Counted from the stretch's first letter, positions 1 to 12,139 are shown. The stretch is 64,000 bases of DNA from Ectobius pallidus (GCA_964059195.1 CAXKWD010000008.1:47410502-47474501), one strand, 5' to 3'. Numbers and translations: made by a program. The notes: generated by a model from the sequence alone, not told the origin.

Positions 1-1436
1 AATGTCTGCTGAAAATGCATACTTGTAGGTGCGGAACCGAAGTACAATAGATGAAAGATCGTCTTGTATAGTTGGCCCTAGTTTCAAGATGTCGTTCTAT
101 GAATTGCCTGAAGACGACTTTGCTGAGGCATCGAATACAACTCGGGTTTTCGTGCTAGTTGAACTAGGTTTTATAACAGCATGATGCGGCAAGTAGTAAC
201 ACTTTTCTCCAGGCTGAGGAAGTGAAACCTTCTTCATGTGGCCTAGATTTTCATACTCTTCCAGAAATTTGGAATAGTCTTCTTTTAAGCTAGGGTTAGC
301 TTGAAGTTTGCGTTCCAGGTGTCCTAAGCGTTTTATAGCTTGTTGTCTAGATTCGCCCAGAGAATCTACAGGTTGATTCTTGGGGAGTTGCACTACGAAT
401 GCACCATCAGTTGCACGAGTAGTGTTTTCTACGTAGTGTTCTTGACATTCACGTTCCTCTTTGGTGTGTACTGCGCTGGGGAAGTCTTCCAGCTCCCAAA
501 ATTGCCTTAGTTGCCTGTCCACTTTGTCGACAGTTACAAACAAGTTATGCTGTGAGAACGTCACCTTCTTGTTTTTAATGGCAGACTTAGGAACTGTACC
601 ACTGATTATCCAACCAAGTTCAGTGTTGGTCAGAACAGGCTGATTTGGTTTAATTATTCTTTCGTTTGTGATTAATTGGAAGAATAAGTTGGCACCAATT
701 AGCAATTGTACATCACCAGGTACATGGAATTTAGGATCAGCTAATGGAAGTTCACTGGGAATATTGAATTTGTATGGGTCAATTTGGACAGCAGGAAGCT
801 TATTTACAATGTGAGGTAAAACTAGGCAGTTTAGGTTAGCTTGGAAAGCGTGGATCCTGGATCTCATATTAATAGTGATGCTGTGACCACAAGCTGAGGT
901 GCCATTGATACCTCTTATGTGAGTATCCACTGCGGTAGTTGGTAATTGTAATTTCCTTGCCAAATCTTCCATGATGAAATTAATCTGACTACCAGACACA
1001 AGCAAAGCTCTGCATTTTAACAGTTTTCCATTTTTGTCTTCTATTTCGACCACTGCAGTTGCAAGAAGAATTTCACATTGGCTAGCCTTTTCTTTTATAG
1101 AACAGTAACTAGCTGGAGTGTTTGTTGCCGTGCTGGGTGTAGAACTTTCTGAAAAATACTCTGGCGAGAAACCTTTTCACTTGAACGTGTGTCATTGTGT
1201 AACCATTTACTATGAAAGCCTTTCCCACATTTGCAAAACGATTTTAGCTTGCACTGATCTCTTCTGTGGTTAGGAGAGAAGCAGTTAGCACACAAGCGTT
1301 TAGATTTAATGACATCCCATCGTTGTGATACACTTAGTTTTTGGAAGTTCTTGCAATTTAATAAATTGTGATTATCATCGCAGCATGGGCACGTGTCTCC
1401 TTTTGTAGCAACATAAGAATGACGAGTGTGTTTTTC
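1..1436 (-). pseudogene. BEL/Pao zinc knuckles, protease and N-terminal RT, broken
   Basis: Directly after the gag TGA the frame encodes a Cys/His-rich nucleic-acid-binding segment, including a CX2CX4HX4C knuckle (CANCFSPNHRRDQC) and a second FCKCGKGFH cluster. A frameshift near 1095-1160 then moves to the frame holding a DUF1758-type aspartic protease (1053 to about 500). In its active site the catalytic Asp is replaced by Val: the codon at 999-997 reads GTG, giving LLVSGSQ. Downstream come the spacer and the start of reverse transcriptase (about 210 leftward) with YLPHHAVIKP and RVVFDASAK motifs. An in-frame TAG at 99-97 interrupts RT, after which the same frame continues to position 1 with the FSADI motif. 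The remaining RT, RNase H and integrase are outside the window. Confidence 0.85.
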
Positions 1437-2420
1437 TCACTTCTTCTTCGTACTTTGCTCACCTTTGTGCTTAGATGGGCTGGATATGTTGTTTACATCT
1501 GCCAATACTTCAAGGGAATTTGCCTTAGCTTCTAAAAACTTGATGAGGTCTTGAAGTGGTGTGAAGTTCTGAGAATCAATTCTTCCCTCCCATTCTTTGC
1601 GTACGCTCTCACAAAGGCTGTCCAAGATTAACTGCATGAGCATAACATCGTACAATGGTATCCCTACATGTAAAGCTTCCATAGCATTTATGTTGCTTTG
1701 GAATTTGTTAAGAATACTACGAAGATCATTCACATTTTCACTCTTCATCGTTGGTAAAGAGAGTAGATTACGTACGTGAGCTGTGGCGATAATTCTTGTA
1801 TTGTCGTACCTGGAACATATTAGATTCCATGCTACACTGAAATTTTCGCTAGTCACTGGTAGATTTTTTATCAGTGCGTGTGCCTGGCCCTTTAATGATG
1901 ACAGAAGGTAATGCAATTTCTGTATCGGTTCTAAGGCTGCATTATTGGCTACAAGACTGCCGAACGTGTCTTGGAAATGTTTGAACGTTGTGATGTCACC
2001 AGAGAAGGTAGGAAGCTGTATAGCAGGAAGTTGTATTGGCCTATTGTTGCACTGAGAAGTATGATGTGAATTGGCACTGTTATGAGATCGCTCACTGCCT
2101 GCTGGACTTATGCTACGAAGTGGCTGTTCATGCTGAACAATGAGCGCACTAAGTTTAGATTTCAACAGATCATAACTACTTCTTATCTCTTCGTCATACT
2201 GCATGTGAACTTCGATGTCTTCTTCTTCTACTATTAGCGATTCAATTTCAGCTTGTACAGTTTCATATTTATCAAAAAGATTATTGAGGCTGTCATATTT
2301 CACTTTAAGATGAAACACATCAATTTCTTCCTGGATGCTATCGTAGAATTTCTAAATAAAGGTGATTTTTCTCTTGATGAAACCCCTTTTCTTGATCAGA
2401 TCCTTGATTTGACTCTCCAT
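1437..2420 (-). pseudogene. BEL/Pao gag (capsid-type, DUF1759-like), with premature stop
   Basis: The product would be the structural capsid precursor that packages element RNA. The best start is an ATG at 2420-2418, because the following codons carry the IKDLIKKRGFIKRKITF stretch typical of BEL/Pao Gag N-termini. An in-frame TAG at codon 23 (2354-2352) splits it from the long open part, which runs to a TGA at 1439-1437. The open part has an acidic coiled N-terminal third and then the capsid-like core, with LPTFSGD, a FQDTF segment and a KLHYLLSSLKG segment that matches the second BEL element in this window. After the TGA the same frame stays open into the zinc-knuckle region, so gag and pol were once one frame. 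Identification of the family is firm; whether the TGA is ancestral or a mutation is unknown. Confidence 0.82.
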
Positions 2421-3205
2421 GATGATATAATGATATTATTTGTAACACTTTGAGAACTTTGTAGAGTTGTCACTGCACATGTGATGTTCTGGTGTGATGA
2501 TCACTGCCTTCTTGAAGTCTTTTGAGCTGTTGTGTTTTCTGTAGTACTGAAGCACTGCCGAATAGATGATACAGAGTTTATGTACTAGAAATCGTAGCTC
2601 TTGATTACGCGGATGCCGTCGCGGTTGAGTCTGCATACAATGAACGAGATCGATAAGCCGAGACAAACCATATATATGTGTGTGAATAATGAAATTGTTT
2701 CCTTAGTAATCCGGTCCGATGAGGAACCAAATGTTTGGGATCGGGATAAGATACGTCCCAAATAGGAATAAAATGTTGGTTTTAGGTTTGGAAGGGACTT
2801 CAGTTGGAAGTGCATAAGATAGGAAAAAGTAGCCACCTCTGAATAGCTAATGAGGACCAGATTCGAATGAATCAAAATTGAGAGCAAATAGACTATAACC
2901 TCAGGACTCTGGGATCAGGAATCCACGGAATACTTAAGGAGAACAATTTAAATATGAAATGATCACAACTTACTAAATTCACACACAATAATTATTGAAA
3001 CTAATTGAAAAGAAACACTGATACATAAGATGCAAGAGTACGTTTTCACACGTGTCTGTAAATATTAATTTCTTGAAAAACTTGATAAATAATAGCTTAA
3101 AATGCGTAGATTAAATTGCACTTGAAGTTAACACTAAACTTTTGTATGTAGTTTAGTCGTAAAAGCTGATATAAGCACTGAAACAGGTAGCGTGGGTTGC
3201 ACCAC
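2421..3205 (-). other. BEL-1 leader between candidate LTR and gag
   Basis: About 785 bases without a supportable gene; small open frames here have no recognisable motif. Just inside the LTR the minus strand reads GTGGTGCAACCCACG, which could be the primer-binding region, but I could not assign a tRNA. The leader is longer than usual for BEL/Pao elements, so it may contain an unrecognised insertion. Confidence 0.4.
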
Positions 3206-3583
3206 TGTTACGAAATATCAAACTTTTGTAATTCGGAGAATTCACTCGCGAACTTTATGAATTATATGTAATTATGTATGAATAATTACTGAGAGCCACG
3301 ATTGCGCACAATTGTGACTATTCGCCGCTTCCAGAGCAAGTTTAAGGAAACTTGGTAGAAAAAGCGGGAATGATTCGAGCCTACTAGATACACTTGATCT
3401 GAGTGAGGTCTCGTACAATACTGACTGGGGTGGCGCTAAGCCACCGCATATAACAAAGAAATTAGCAAGTCATGCATGATCCCACAATGCCTTGAGGCGG
3501 GAACAAAAAGACAATCAAAGCGGGACATTGCAAGCGGACAGTTTGAAACATTCTAAAGTGGAAACATGTTGCTTGCTCGAACA
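3206..3583 (-). repeat. Candidate 5' LTR of BEL-1
   Basis: On the minus strand the segment begins TGTTCGAGCAAG at 3583 and ends CGTAACA at 3206, giving TGTT...AACA termini. Its right edge coincides with the point where satellite resumes, which is why I prefer it to a shorter alternative ending at 3455. The matching 3' LTR is outside the window, so the assignment cannot be confirmed here. Confidence 0.4.
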
Positions 3584-4093
3584 GCATTATTGTGTCATTC
3601 CCATAAACATACATTTGTATATTTACTAGGTGTTGAAAATATAGAGAAATCACTTATGAAGTTCCTTTTCCATTGTATTCACCTTAAAATCAGATAAATT
3701 TTTCCATTTAAATGCAGTCATTATCTTCTGAATGCTAATAAGCACATACTTGTATACTGTATGGGTGTTCACAGTATGGTTAAATCACTTACAATTCCAT
3801 CTTCCTTTTTATACACCTTAAAAATAAATCGCTAGCATCATGTAAATGTAGGTATTATTGCCATAATTAAATTTCATAATCACACGTTTATACTATCTTG
3901 GTGTTCATGTTATGGAGAAACCACTTAGAAGGTTTATCTCCTTTTTTCTACACTTTAAAATCAGATCACTGATTCCTTGGAGATGTTGGCATTATTGTCT
4001 CAATTTATCCTTATAAGCACACAAATGTGTACAAATCTTGGTTTTCACATTATAGAGAAACCTATTACAAAGTCTATGCTCTATGCTCCTCTC
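3584..4093 (+). repeat. Satellite block 1
   Basis: About four diverged monomers. Recognisable landmarks are ACTAGGTGTTGA, GAGAAATCACTTATGAAG, TTTTTCCATTTAAATG and TCTTGGTGTTCATG. The monomer order matches that at 15190-16085 and 20400-20880. It stops inside a monomer at the Gypsy-1 junction. Confidence 0.8.
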
Positions 4094-4133
4094 TGCTGCA
4101 AATTGCTCCCCGCACTGTAGATAACTGGGGATA

Positions 4134-4164
<31 letters not shown>

Positions 4165-6188
4165 GTAATAATGAGAGTAACTCCAAAGAAATGTGTATAG
4201 TACAACCTATAATAATTTATAGCAATAGTTATTTTGGTTTAAATGCTTCAACAGAATTACATAAATAAGAATGCATAAGGAACCATCTTAAATTATCGAT
4301 AATGTTAGTCTGGTAGTACCAAAACGTCTGCCTCAAAATTTATATAAGATCTAGATCTTTAATGTAAACCAAAAGAAATTTTCCTTGCATATAAAAGAAA
4401 ATGCCTGAAGGGCAGAAAGAAGAAGAAGAACGGAAGAAAGGAAAGGAGTTGGACACACACACACATCAAGCATACGATTCAGCCATACAGATATCTTCGG
4501 GATACTATAACTTTGAAAGATGGCCGAAAGAAATGATCTGGCGAGAAAGCCAGGCGAGCGAGGGGAGAATTTACATTTTAGTATATCAAACAATGATCAA
4601 CAAAATAATAAAAAAGAAAGAAACTAATCTGAAAAATACGCTACATTAAAATGTATGCCTCGCTCACCTGTATTTCAAACCATCCCGAAGAGATCCCAGA
4701 CGAACAATATTTCACCCAGAAGTCCACAAACAATCCAACTCAGAAGGTAACAGCGGAAGACAGATGGAGCATAGCACGGTTGGCTAGTCCGTCCCCATGA
4801 GGCAGAGCCAAGATGCGGCAAGAGAGGGGTCATGCGCATAACGCAACTATTCAGCGCCCCTACTTAGACTAGGCGTTACAGACAGAATAACAAATATAAC
4901 CAGACTTGAACTTACAGAGAGAATAAACAAATTGCATACCAGCGCCTAGCATATTTAAGTGGTATACTATATGACATAATTTGATACGAATAGAATAACT
5001 TTTTACAAAAGAACAAATACAAATGTATCATTAACAGTTCGTGTGCGTGAAGTGGAGTGCATACAATAACTGTAAAGTTCTAAATGGCGTAGAAAGCTAT
5101 GCACGGAACAGCCTCACCCCTTTAAAGAAATGTCCCTGCTGAGAGTAGAATATAAACAGTCACTGTTACAGAAGCACAGGTGTGAATCACAAATGTTGGA
5201 GTGTAAATGTAGTAAACAGTACATGGATGGAAAGTGTAGCATAGAGTGTAGCCTTAGCTACTACAATTAATATAGACCATACTTGGCTGCAGCTGAACGG
5301 CAGGAAGCCCAGTGTCCAATCCCGGGAATCACTCACTGACAATTTTCAGTCCAATGCAGCCACGGAGAATCCAATTCTTGAAATCTTGGATATTTGATAT
5401 TTGAGATAGATGTATGCTGCACAGTAGACTGATGCGACACCAGACGCATGCCGGACCATCATCTGGTCAAAACACATGGGAGTGCGCTATCCCACTGCAA
5501 GGTTGGAGCGATCAGTAGAATCTTCCAACAGGCTGTTCTTCATAGAATCCCACGGTGAGGGGTACTGAAAGTGCAAAGAATCTAGCAGTATGCAGCTCCA
5601 ATGAAGTACACACACACACACACTAAAGTTTAAGAAAAATCCTCCTTCATGAAGAAATGTCCAATAATTTCGAGGATTAAAATCTTTTACATCATTCAAA
5701 CAAATATTTCCCTTCAAGGGTGTATTTTAATTGAATTGCATATTTTAGTCCAAGAAAATTTTAGTTCAAAAATATATTTTCTTAATAGCCCCTTTTCCAG
5801 TTAAGGGAACATTTTGAATTAAGCGTACATTTTTAGTTTAGGGTACCCTAAAAATAGTTTATAACATATTTTCATTTTGTGTATATCTAGATAATAAGTC
5901 TCAAAATGTACATTTTGATTAAATTACAAATTTTTGGTTTACAATAAAGCTTTTTTTTATAACCCTTTTTTTGACACAGTGCTAACAATTTTTTTTTACT
6001 AATATAGCACTATCTTTCTAGATAAATAATTGTCATTTAAGCCTAATTTTGTTTCGCTGGTATGCTATATATATACATAAATTTTTTAATACTTTGGTTC
6101 CTTTTTTTTTAATCCTATGTGCTCATGCATAGATTTAAAATTTTATTCATAGCAAACGTTTTTGTTAAGAGAAAAGCAATTATCACAG
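4094..6188 (-). other. Non-coding stretch left of Gypsy-1 pol, candidate 3' LTR
   Basis: No gene is supportable here. Satellite ends near 4093 and the Gypsy-1 pol stop is at 6191-6189. The minus strand just after pol reads TGTGATAATTGC, close to the Gypsy-2 LTR start TGTGCTGATTAT, with an AGAGGAG purine run just before it, so the stretch may be a long 3' LTR of about 2.1 kb. It holds a short (AAT)n run, a (CA)n run near 4454 and a very AT-rich part at 5720-6180. There is no second copy to prove the LTR. Confidence 0.3.
4134..4162 (+). repeat. (AAT)n microsatellite
   Basis: An uninterrupted run of AAT units is visible. Confidence 0.9.
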
Positions 6189-9100
6189 TTACTCCTCTGG
6201 CAAAGAGTGAAAGAGTTTTAATTGGGAAGCATGTGCTCTGTGAGTCACAAAAGGGTCATCAGGGTCGGATAACAAATAGGAAATAGGAGAAAACAGTTTG
6301 GTAATAAGGAATGGACCAGAATATCGGTTACAGAGCTTAGCGGAATGTTTGTTAATGGCACTGCTCTTGGGATGGTTTAATAGGAAAACTTGTTGACCAC
6401 AGGCAAACTTTGGAGGACGATGAGTGTGGTCATACCTCTTCTTGTCTCTGAGATGAGTGTTGAACAGATTATTCCTGGCTCTCTGCCAGCGATCCTTAAT
6501 GTCAGAGACATCAGAATTATCAGGTAGTAATTCGTCCAATGACCACAAATTAGATAACGGACAGTTAGGAGAATAGTCAAAAAGAAATTTGAATGGAACA
6601 AAACCATGAGCAGAATGGCGTGACAAATTAAGTGCAAGTTGCAGCCAGTTCAGTTGGGTATCCCATTGGGTATGGCTTGAGGAATGAAAGGCAGTCAAAG
6701 CAGATTTGAGGTTTCTGTTTACCCGTTCCGATTGATTGGCATTCGGGTAATATGGGACAGTAGTGATATGTTGAATGCCAGAATCCAAACAAAAATTCTT
6801 AAAACAATGGGAAGTGAATTGGGTAGCATTGTCCGATACCAGAATTTTAGGATAGGCAAAGGAACCAAAAATGGAATGTAGGACAGCTATGGTAGTTTTG
6901 GAGGTAGCATCTTTTACAGCACGCAACCAAACAAACTTGGTAAAAGCATCTATGAGGACCAGAAGAAGAACGTGGAAGTTTGCCCACATAATCAACAAAA
7001 ACTTTTTCCATAGGCCTTGAAGCTATGTTTGAAGAAAGTTGGCTCCATAACCTAGATTGAGCAGGTTTGCTGAGACCACACACCTTACAGGCACGAATTC
7101 TGGCTTTAATGTCAGCAAACATGCCCAACCAAACAAACCTTTCTCTAATCGTTGAAATAGTTTTATGAATGCCAAGATGAACACCAACAGGAGAACAATG
7201 AAAATACTGGAATACAACATCTATAAGACTGTTTGGCAATACAATTTTAGGAGAAGTAGCAAGCCTAGTTTGACAACAAAGCATCTTATTGCGGAGCACA
7301 TAAGGGTAAATTGCTTCACCAGACTAGATCCGTTGCTTGAGTGCAACAATATTAGGATCTCGGTCCTGTGCAGACAACAAACCTTCATGCGCCCATGGTA
7401 AATCAGATAGAATGGCTGTCAAAATAGGAGGGTGAACATCTGGAGAAGAATTTTCATGAACATCAGAATAACCATCATTCATCCTAGATAATGTGTCAGC
7501 AACAATATTCTGAGAACTGCGAATATGAGTAACAGTAAAAGAAAAAGCAGAAATGCGAAGAGCCCAACGAGCCAAACGACCAGATTTCCTCGGCCGAGCA
7601 AGAACCCAGGAAAGTACCTGATTATCCGTCTCCAGTTGAAAAGGCACATGTTCTAAATACATGTGAAACTTTTCAATCCCAAAGAGGACGGCAAGCGCCT
7701 CAAGCTCATAGATGGAATATTTACTTTCCTGTTTGCTCAAGGTGCGGGACGTATAAGCTATAGGCTTTCTGCCCGCATCAGACTCTTGAAGAAGAACAGC
7801 AGCAACCGCAGACCCACAAGCATCAGTTTGCAAAACGAAGGAGCGAGTGAAGTCCGCCGCAGCTAAAACAGGTGGATTGGAAATGGCGACTTTGAGATGC
7901 TCAAAAGCCGACTGCTGCTCAGAGCTCCAAACAAAAGGTTCATCTTTCCTACGGAGTTTGTTGAGAGGAAACGCAACCTCCGCCAACTTAGGAGCGAATT
8001 TACCAAAAAAATTATCATCCCCATAAACCTGGCGATCCCTTTTACATCTTTGGGAGGTGGAAAATCTCTGATCGACTTAGTACGATCGGGATCGATTCGA
8101 AGACCATTTGGAGTCAAAATATGCCCAAGAAATTTCAATTGAGAGGTGGCGACTCGCATCTTCTAAGGCTTGACAGTCAGGCCAGCAAGTCTCAAACGAG
8201 TTAACACTTCCTGGATATGCATGACGTGTTCTTCGAAGGTATTTGAATAGATGACTAAATTGTCCAAAAAATTGAAAACATTGTGAAACTTGATGTCAGA
8301 GAAGACAGTATCGAGCAATCGAGTTAACACCTGAGCACCAATGGCGATCCCGAATGGAATTTGAGTGTACTCGAATAAATTCCAGTCGGTCGAGAAAGCA
8401 GTGTACTGGCAAGAATCCTCAGAAAGGGGAATCTGATGTTAGGCACTGTTCAGATCAAAAGTGGTGAAAAACTTTGCCTTCGCAAACCAATGAAAACAAG
8501 AATGAATATCGGGCAATGGTACTGATTCAACAGGAAGCTTGCTGTACAGCACCCGATAATCAACCACAGGCCTAAAATCATCAGAGCCCTTAGGGACAAG
8601 AAAAATAGGGCTAGAATAAGTGGAGGTGGAGTGACGAATAATTCCCTGCTCAAGCATAGAGTCAATATGTTTGCGGAGAATGGCCATACGAGGAGGAGCA
8701 AGTCGATATGGTGGGAGTTTAACTTGAAAAAGATCTTTCAGCTCCATACGGTATGACAAAACATTAGTCAATCCCGATTTGTCAGTTAAAACTCCAGGAA
8801 ACTGATCAAAAACCTCACATAAAGCATGACGTTGTTCAATAGAAAGGTGAGACAGATCTAAGGTCTCAGAGGACTGTTCCTGATCTTCCTCAACCAGAAA
8901 ATCTTGAAGATTATGAGCTATAGCAGACAAAGGCTCAATAGGCCTATAACTAGGGACAAAAATCTTCTTAGAGACAAATGAAAGCTTAGAGTTGGGAGAA
9001 AATTTGAACAATGCGCAAGAATTCTGTAAATCGAGCATCATACCAGATTTGGATAAGAAGTCAACACCAAGAATGACAGGAATGACAAGTTTTTTTACAA

Positions 9101-9383
9101 CCATGAATTCAAAATACCAGGAAAAATCTAGAATGCGAATTTTCAATTTAGCACGTCCCAGGACTTGAAGCGGATCGTTACTAGCAGAAGAAATAGAACG
9201 CTGACATGGAGTTAAAGTGAGATTAAGTTTCAAAAATAATTGAGCAGTAATTAATGAAAAACTACTGCCAGAATCTAATAAAGCAGATACATGCTGGTTA
9301 TGTAATACCAAGGAAATATATGGAAGTGAAGCTGTAGCAGTACCACACATAATCGGAGAATGAGGGACGTGAAGCGTCTCTAG
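6189..9383 (-). pseudogene. Gypsy-1 pol: protease, RT, RNase H, integrase, broken
   Basis: Domains on the minus strand: aspartic protease with ALLDSGSS (about 9280); RT from about 8900, with a catalytic box reading FLDN (8270-8259) where YLDD is usual, so the second catalytic Asp is Asn; RNase H (about 7900-7500) with LQTDA and YELEALAVLFGIEKF; integrase HHCC zinc finger (about 7230-7080) with HCSP-H and CKVCGLSKP; integrase core (6998-6400) with D in LIDAFTK, D in VSDNATQF and E in NQSERVNRN. Breaks: a stop at about 8439 after FDLNSA, a TAG near 8163, and frame changes near 8000, 7310 and 6950. The integrase core keeps all three acidic residues, but no complete Pol could be made. It ends with a HASQLKLF tail matching the Gypsy-2 end. 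Confidence 0.88.
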
Positions 9384-9386
9384 TCA
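9378..9386 (-). promoter_or_regulatory. Gypsy-1 gag/pol stop in UGA-CUAG readthrough context
   Basis: The minus strand reads TTA TGA CTA GAG. The frame stays open after the TGA into the protease (next ATG at 9350). UGA followed by CUAG is an established high-efficiency readthrough context in metazoan genes, so the stop may regulate the Gag to Gag-Pol ratio rather than be a mutation. Function is inferred. Confidence 0.5.
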
Positions 9387-10267
9387 TAAATTAGTACGAG
9401 TAGGCCTATGGGAAGTAGATTGAGCACGAGCTTTCTGAAAATAATGGCTTTCAATATGTCCTAGTTTATGACAATAATTACAAGAAGGCCTCCGTCTAAT
9501 CACAGATTCGGTAGAAAAATTCTGAACTGGTTGAGAGAGAGAATTATTACACTGTCTAGAATAACAAAATTGTACAAGATGGCCCAATTTGCCAAAATAG
9601 CTACATTGCGTGGTGCGACGAACTGGCTGTACATGAAGTGGTAAAGTAGGTAAATTCATTGGAGTAGGAGCTGGCTCCAGACAAGCTAAATTCATCTCAT
9701 TGAGACTAGAAATAATTTGTTCCAAATGTAGAAATGTAGTGGGTGGTGTTATACTACGAAAAAAAGAACGAATCTCAACATGTCTAGAACTCAAACCTAT
9801 CGTTCTCACAATATAACTTTCTGGATGAGTCAACCTCAACAAACTGGCATAAAGTCTAATATCCTGGGAAAATTCAGCAAAACCCTCATTGGGACGTTGA
9901 GTTCTATAGAAAAATTTCTGCTCCAAAACACCAAGTAAGTGCCGAGGAACACAATCATTCAAAAGCAAAGTATGAAATTGTTTAATAGTAATAGCTTCAT
10001 TAATAGCTTTCAAAACATATTGAGTAAGCTGACCACTTACATAGGGAAAAATAATCTGCAATAACTGAGCATCCGACATCAATAATGCCCTACCATGCTG
10101 TGACAAATAGAACAGGAATTTTAAAAATTCCAAAATTTTATCTGAAGTATCAATAGAAAATTGGGTATTGTCTTGAAGTAACATCGCAACTGGATGCGGT
10201 AGCTTTGAAAAAATAGAAGACTGCCCACTAGTACTGACACACTGAACAGAATTAGAAACATCATAAG
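9384..10267 (-). pseudogene. Gypsy-1 gag, N-terminally truncated
   Basis: The open frame extends upstream of the first ATG (10184) to about 10270 and matches the central and C-terminal part of the Gypsy-2 Gag: a SNLPHP-like segment, an FP(Y/K)(V/L)SG segment, an LLxxxFFYRTQ segment and a C-terminal pair of zinc knuckles. Both knuckles are damaged. The first reads CSYFGKLGHLVQFC, with Phe in the second Cys position; the second reads CNYCHKLGHIESHY, with Tyr in the last Cys position. RNA binding would be impaired. The frame ends at a TGA (9386-9384) that sits in a readthrough-type context, and the protease frame continues in phase behind it. Confidence 0.8.
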
Positions 10268-11046
10268 TAGATTACTATTTGGAGTTAAATGTTATCATTA
10301 TTGGCTTAAACCTCATAAGCACATATTTTGTATACTTCCTTCGTGTTCACTATATAGAGAAAACACAATAGGAAGGATATCTTCTCTTCTGTACACTCCA
10401 AAATTTGACCATTAATTCCATCAGATATAGGCATTTTTGTCTTAGTTCTGATAAGAGCGCACATTTTTTTGGTGTTCACAATATAGAGAAATCACTCACA
10501 AAGTCCATCCTCTTTTCTGTAAACCTTAAAATCAAATCACAGATTCCATGGAAATGTAGTCATTTTTGTCTCATTCTTCATAAGCACACACTTGTACTCT
10601 TTCTTGGTTTTCACATTATGGAGAAATCACTTATGATGTCCATCTTCTCTTCTGTACACTTTAATATAAGACTACTGATTCTATGAAAATCTAGGCATTA
10701 TGGTCTCAATTAATCTTCATAACCATACACATGTATATTTCTATGGTATTCACTATATATTGACATCGCTTCGGAAATCCACCATTTCTTTGATCTTCTT
10801 AAAGTTAAAGAACTGATTCTATTGAAATGTAGCGTTATTATGACAATCCTCATAAACATACACTTGTATACTTACTAGGTTTTGATGATGTAGAGAAATC
10901 ACTTATGAAGTCCCTCTTCTCTTATGTTCACCTTATAATCAGCTGGATGTTTCAATTAAATGAAATTGTTATAATCTCAGTCCTCATAAGAACACATTTG
11001 TGTTGGTGTTCATGATAATGAGAAAACATTTACGAAGTCCTTCTTA
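10268..11046 (+). repeat. Satellite block 2
   Basis: About six monomers in the order seen again at 17130-18600 and 37950-38900. The block ends in CCTTCTTA at the Harbinger-like element; the monomer resumes at 14784. There is no gene here. Confidence 0.85.
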
Positions 11047-11597
11047 AGGCGCAATTCCACTGAAGCAACACTGAACGACATGTGGCATGCTACTTGTATC
11101 CTAGTGTTGCCTGATTGTAGGCATGCGACAATGTGCCACAAAAATCAATAATACTGCATGTGGCATTTGTCTCCCCATGTCGCATGCGCTTTGTCGCCTA
11201 TGCGTGTAGCATGCAACTAAAACGAAGCAACTTCAGTCTGCTGCAACATGTCTTTACATACAATTGCTGCAGCTGCTTATTTGGTAATAGCTTTGAATCG
11301 GAAAAAAAAAAAAAAGTCATTATTTTCTCAATATAAAATACTAACTGTAGTTAATCTGTACATTTATTCAGTTTTAGTGTATAAAAAAAACAAGTTACCA
11401 GAGCTACAATGTAGAAACAGTATTCACTTTCATAATACCAGTTCCAATACCCATATCTATATACAACACCATAGGCTATTAAAATGTCTGAATAGCTGTC
11501 AAATTATTGGGCAGACACTATTTAATAAATTACCAATAATTTATCAAAATTTACCTGTAAATTTCTTTAAGATAAGAGCACATGACTGGTTGGCCAG

Positions 11598-11890
11598 TAG
11601 GGTGGAACGAAAAACATCAACTTTCGATTTTCAATTTGTAATAGCGCGGAAAAGTTGCCTTTTGGTGTCAATAAGATAAATTTAAAATATAAAAAATATT
11701 GGATTATGTCTTGAGGTGCCGCAAGGACGTTAAAGTTTCATAAAAACACACTTATTGCCATCAGCTTTTGATTTTTATATTTGAAATAGCGCGGAAAAGT
11801 TGCCTTTTAGGCTCAAAAAGAATTAAACAAAATTTGGTAGCAATACTACAATTATCTTGAGGTGCCGCAAAGAGCTTAAAGTTTGTAAAA
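11598..11890 (+). repeat. hAT left subterminal array, two ~170-bp units
   Basis: Two copies of the unit found at the right end, in the opposite orientation: ATAGCGCGGAAAAGTTGCC followed by TCTTGAGGTGCCGCAA, each time. The two arrays make the element ends long interrupted inverted repeats. Confidence 0.75.
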
Positions 11891-12139
11891 AAAATTTTAA
11901 AAATTGAGAATTTATAAACTTTGATAAATTATTTTTTATGAATTTTTCGTACATATAATGTTATAAAACTTGGTTTTAAATACATATGTAAGCATTTGAA
12001 TTAAAAAAATTATTAATTACAAATAATAATAATAATAATAAACATTTTGTAATGTCAAATTTTGTATTTCTTACTTCTGTATCCTTAATGATAAAAAATG
12101 TTACAGCAGCAAAAGGTTTGTTTCTACTTCTTTGCCACA

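Larger units (their letters stand above)
1..3583 (-). mobile_element. BEL/Pao LTR retrotransposon, partial (BEL-1)
   Basis: Reading the minus strand from 3583 leftward there is a candidate LTR, a leader, gag, a zinc-knuckle region, an aspartic protease and the start of reverse transcriptase; the rest lies beyond the left edge. The order and the gag and protease types are those of BEL/Pao elements. All coding parts are interrupted by stops or frameshifts, so this is a dead copy. Its right end abuts satellite, which suggests it inserted into the satellite array. Confidence 0.85.
4094..10267 (-). mobile_element. Ty3/Gypsy retrotransposon, 5'-truncated (Gypsy-1)
   Basis: Minus-strand order is partial gag, protease, RT, RNase H, integrase. 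The gag aligns by eye with that of Gypsy-2 (shared FYRTQ and LPHP segments), so the two are relatives. Gag lacks roughly its first 200 residues because satellite begins at about 10268, and no 5' LTR is present. Using other satellite copies as a ruler, about 1 kb of satellite is also missing at this junction, so a deletion probably removed the 5' end of the element together with neighbouring satellite. Confidence 0.85.

Noticed and set aside
3206..3455. Shorter BEL-1 LTR with TGTTA...TAACA ends
   Set aside because: It leaves 128 non-satellite bases unexplained to its right; the 3583 end coincides with the satellite junction.
4401..4649. Open frame with an EEEERKKGKE stretch
   Set aside because: Low-complexity, AT-rich, no domain; lies in a probable LTR region.
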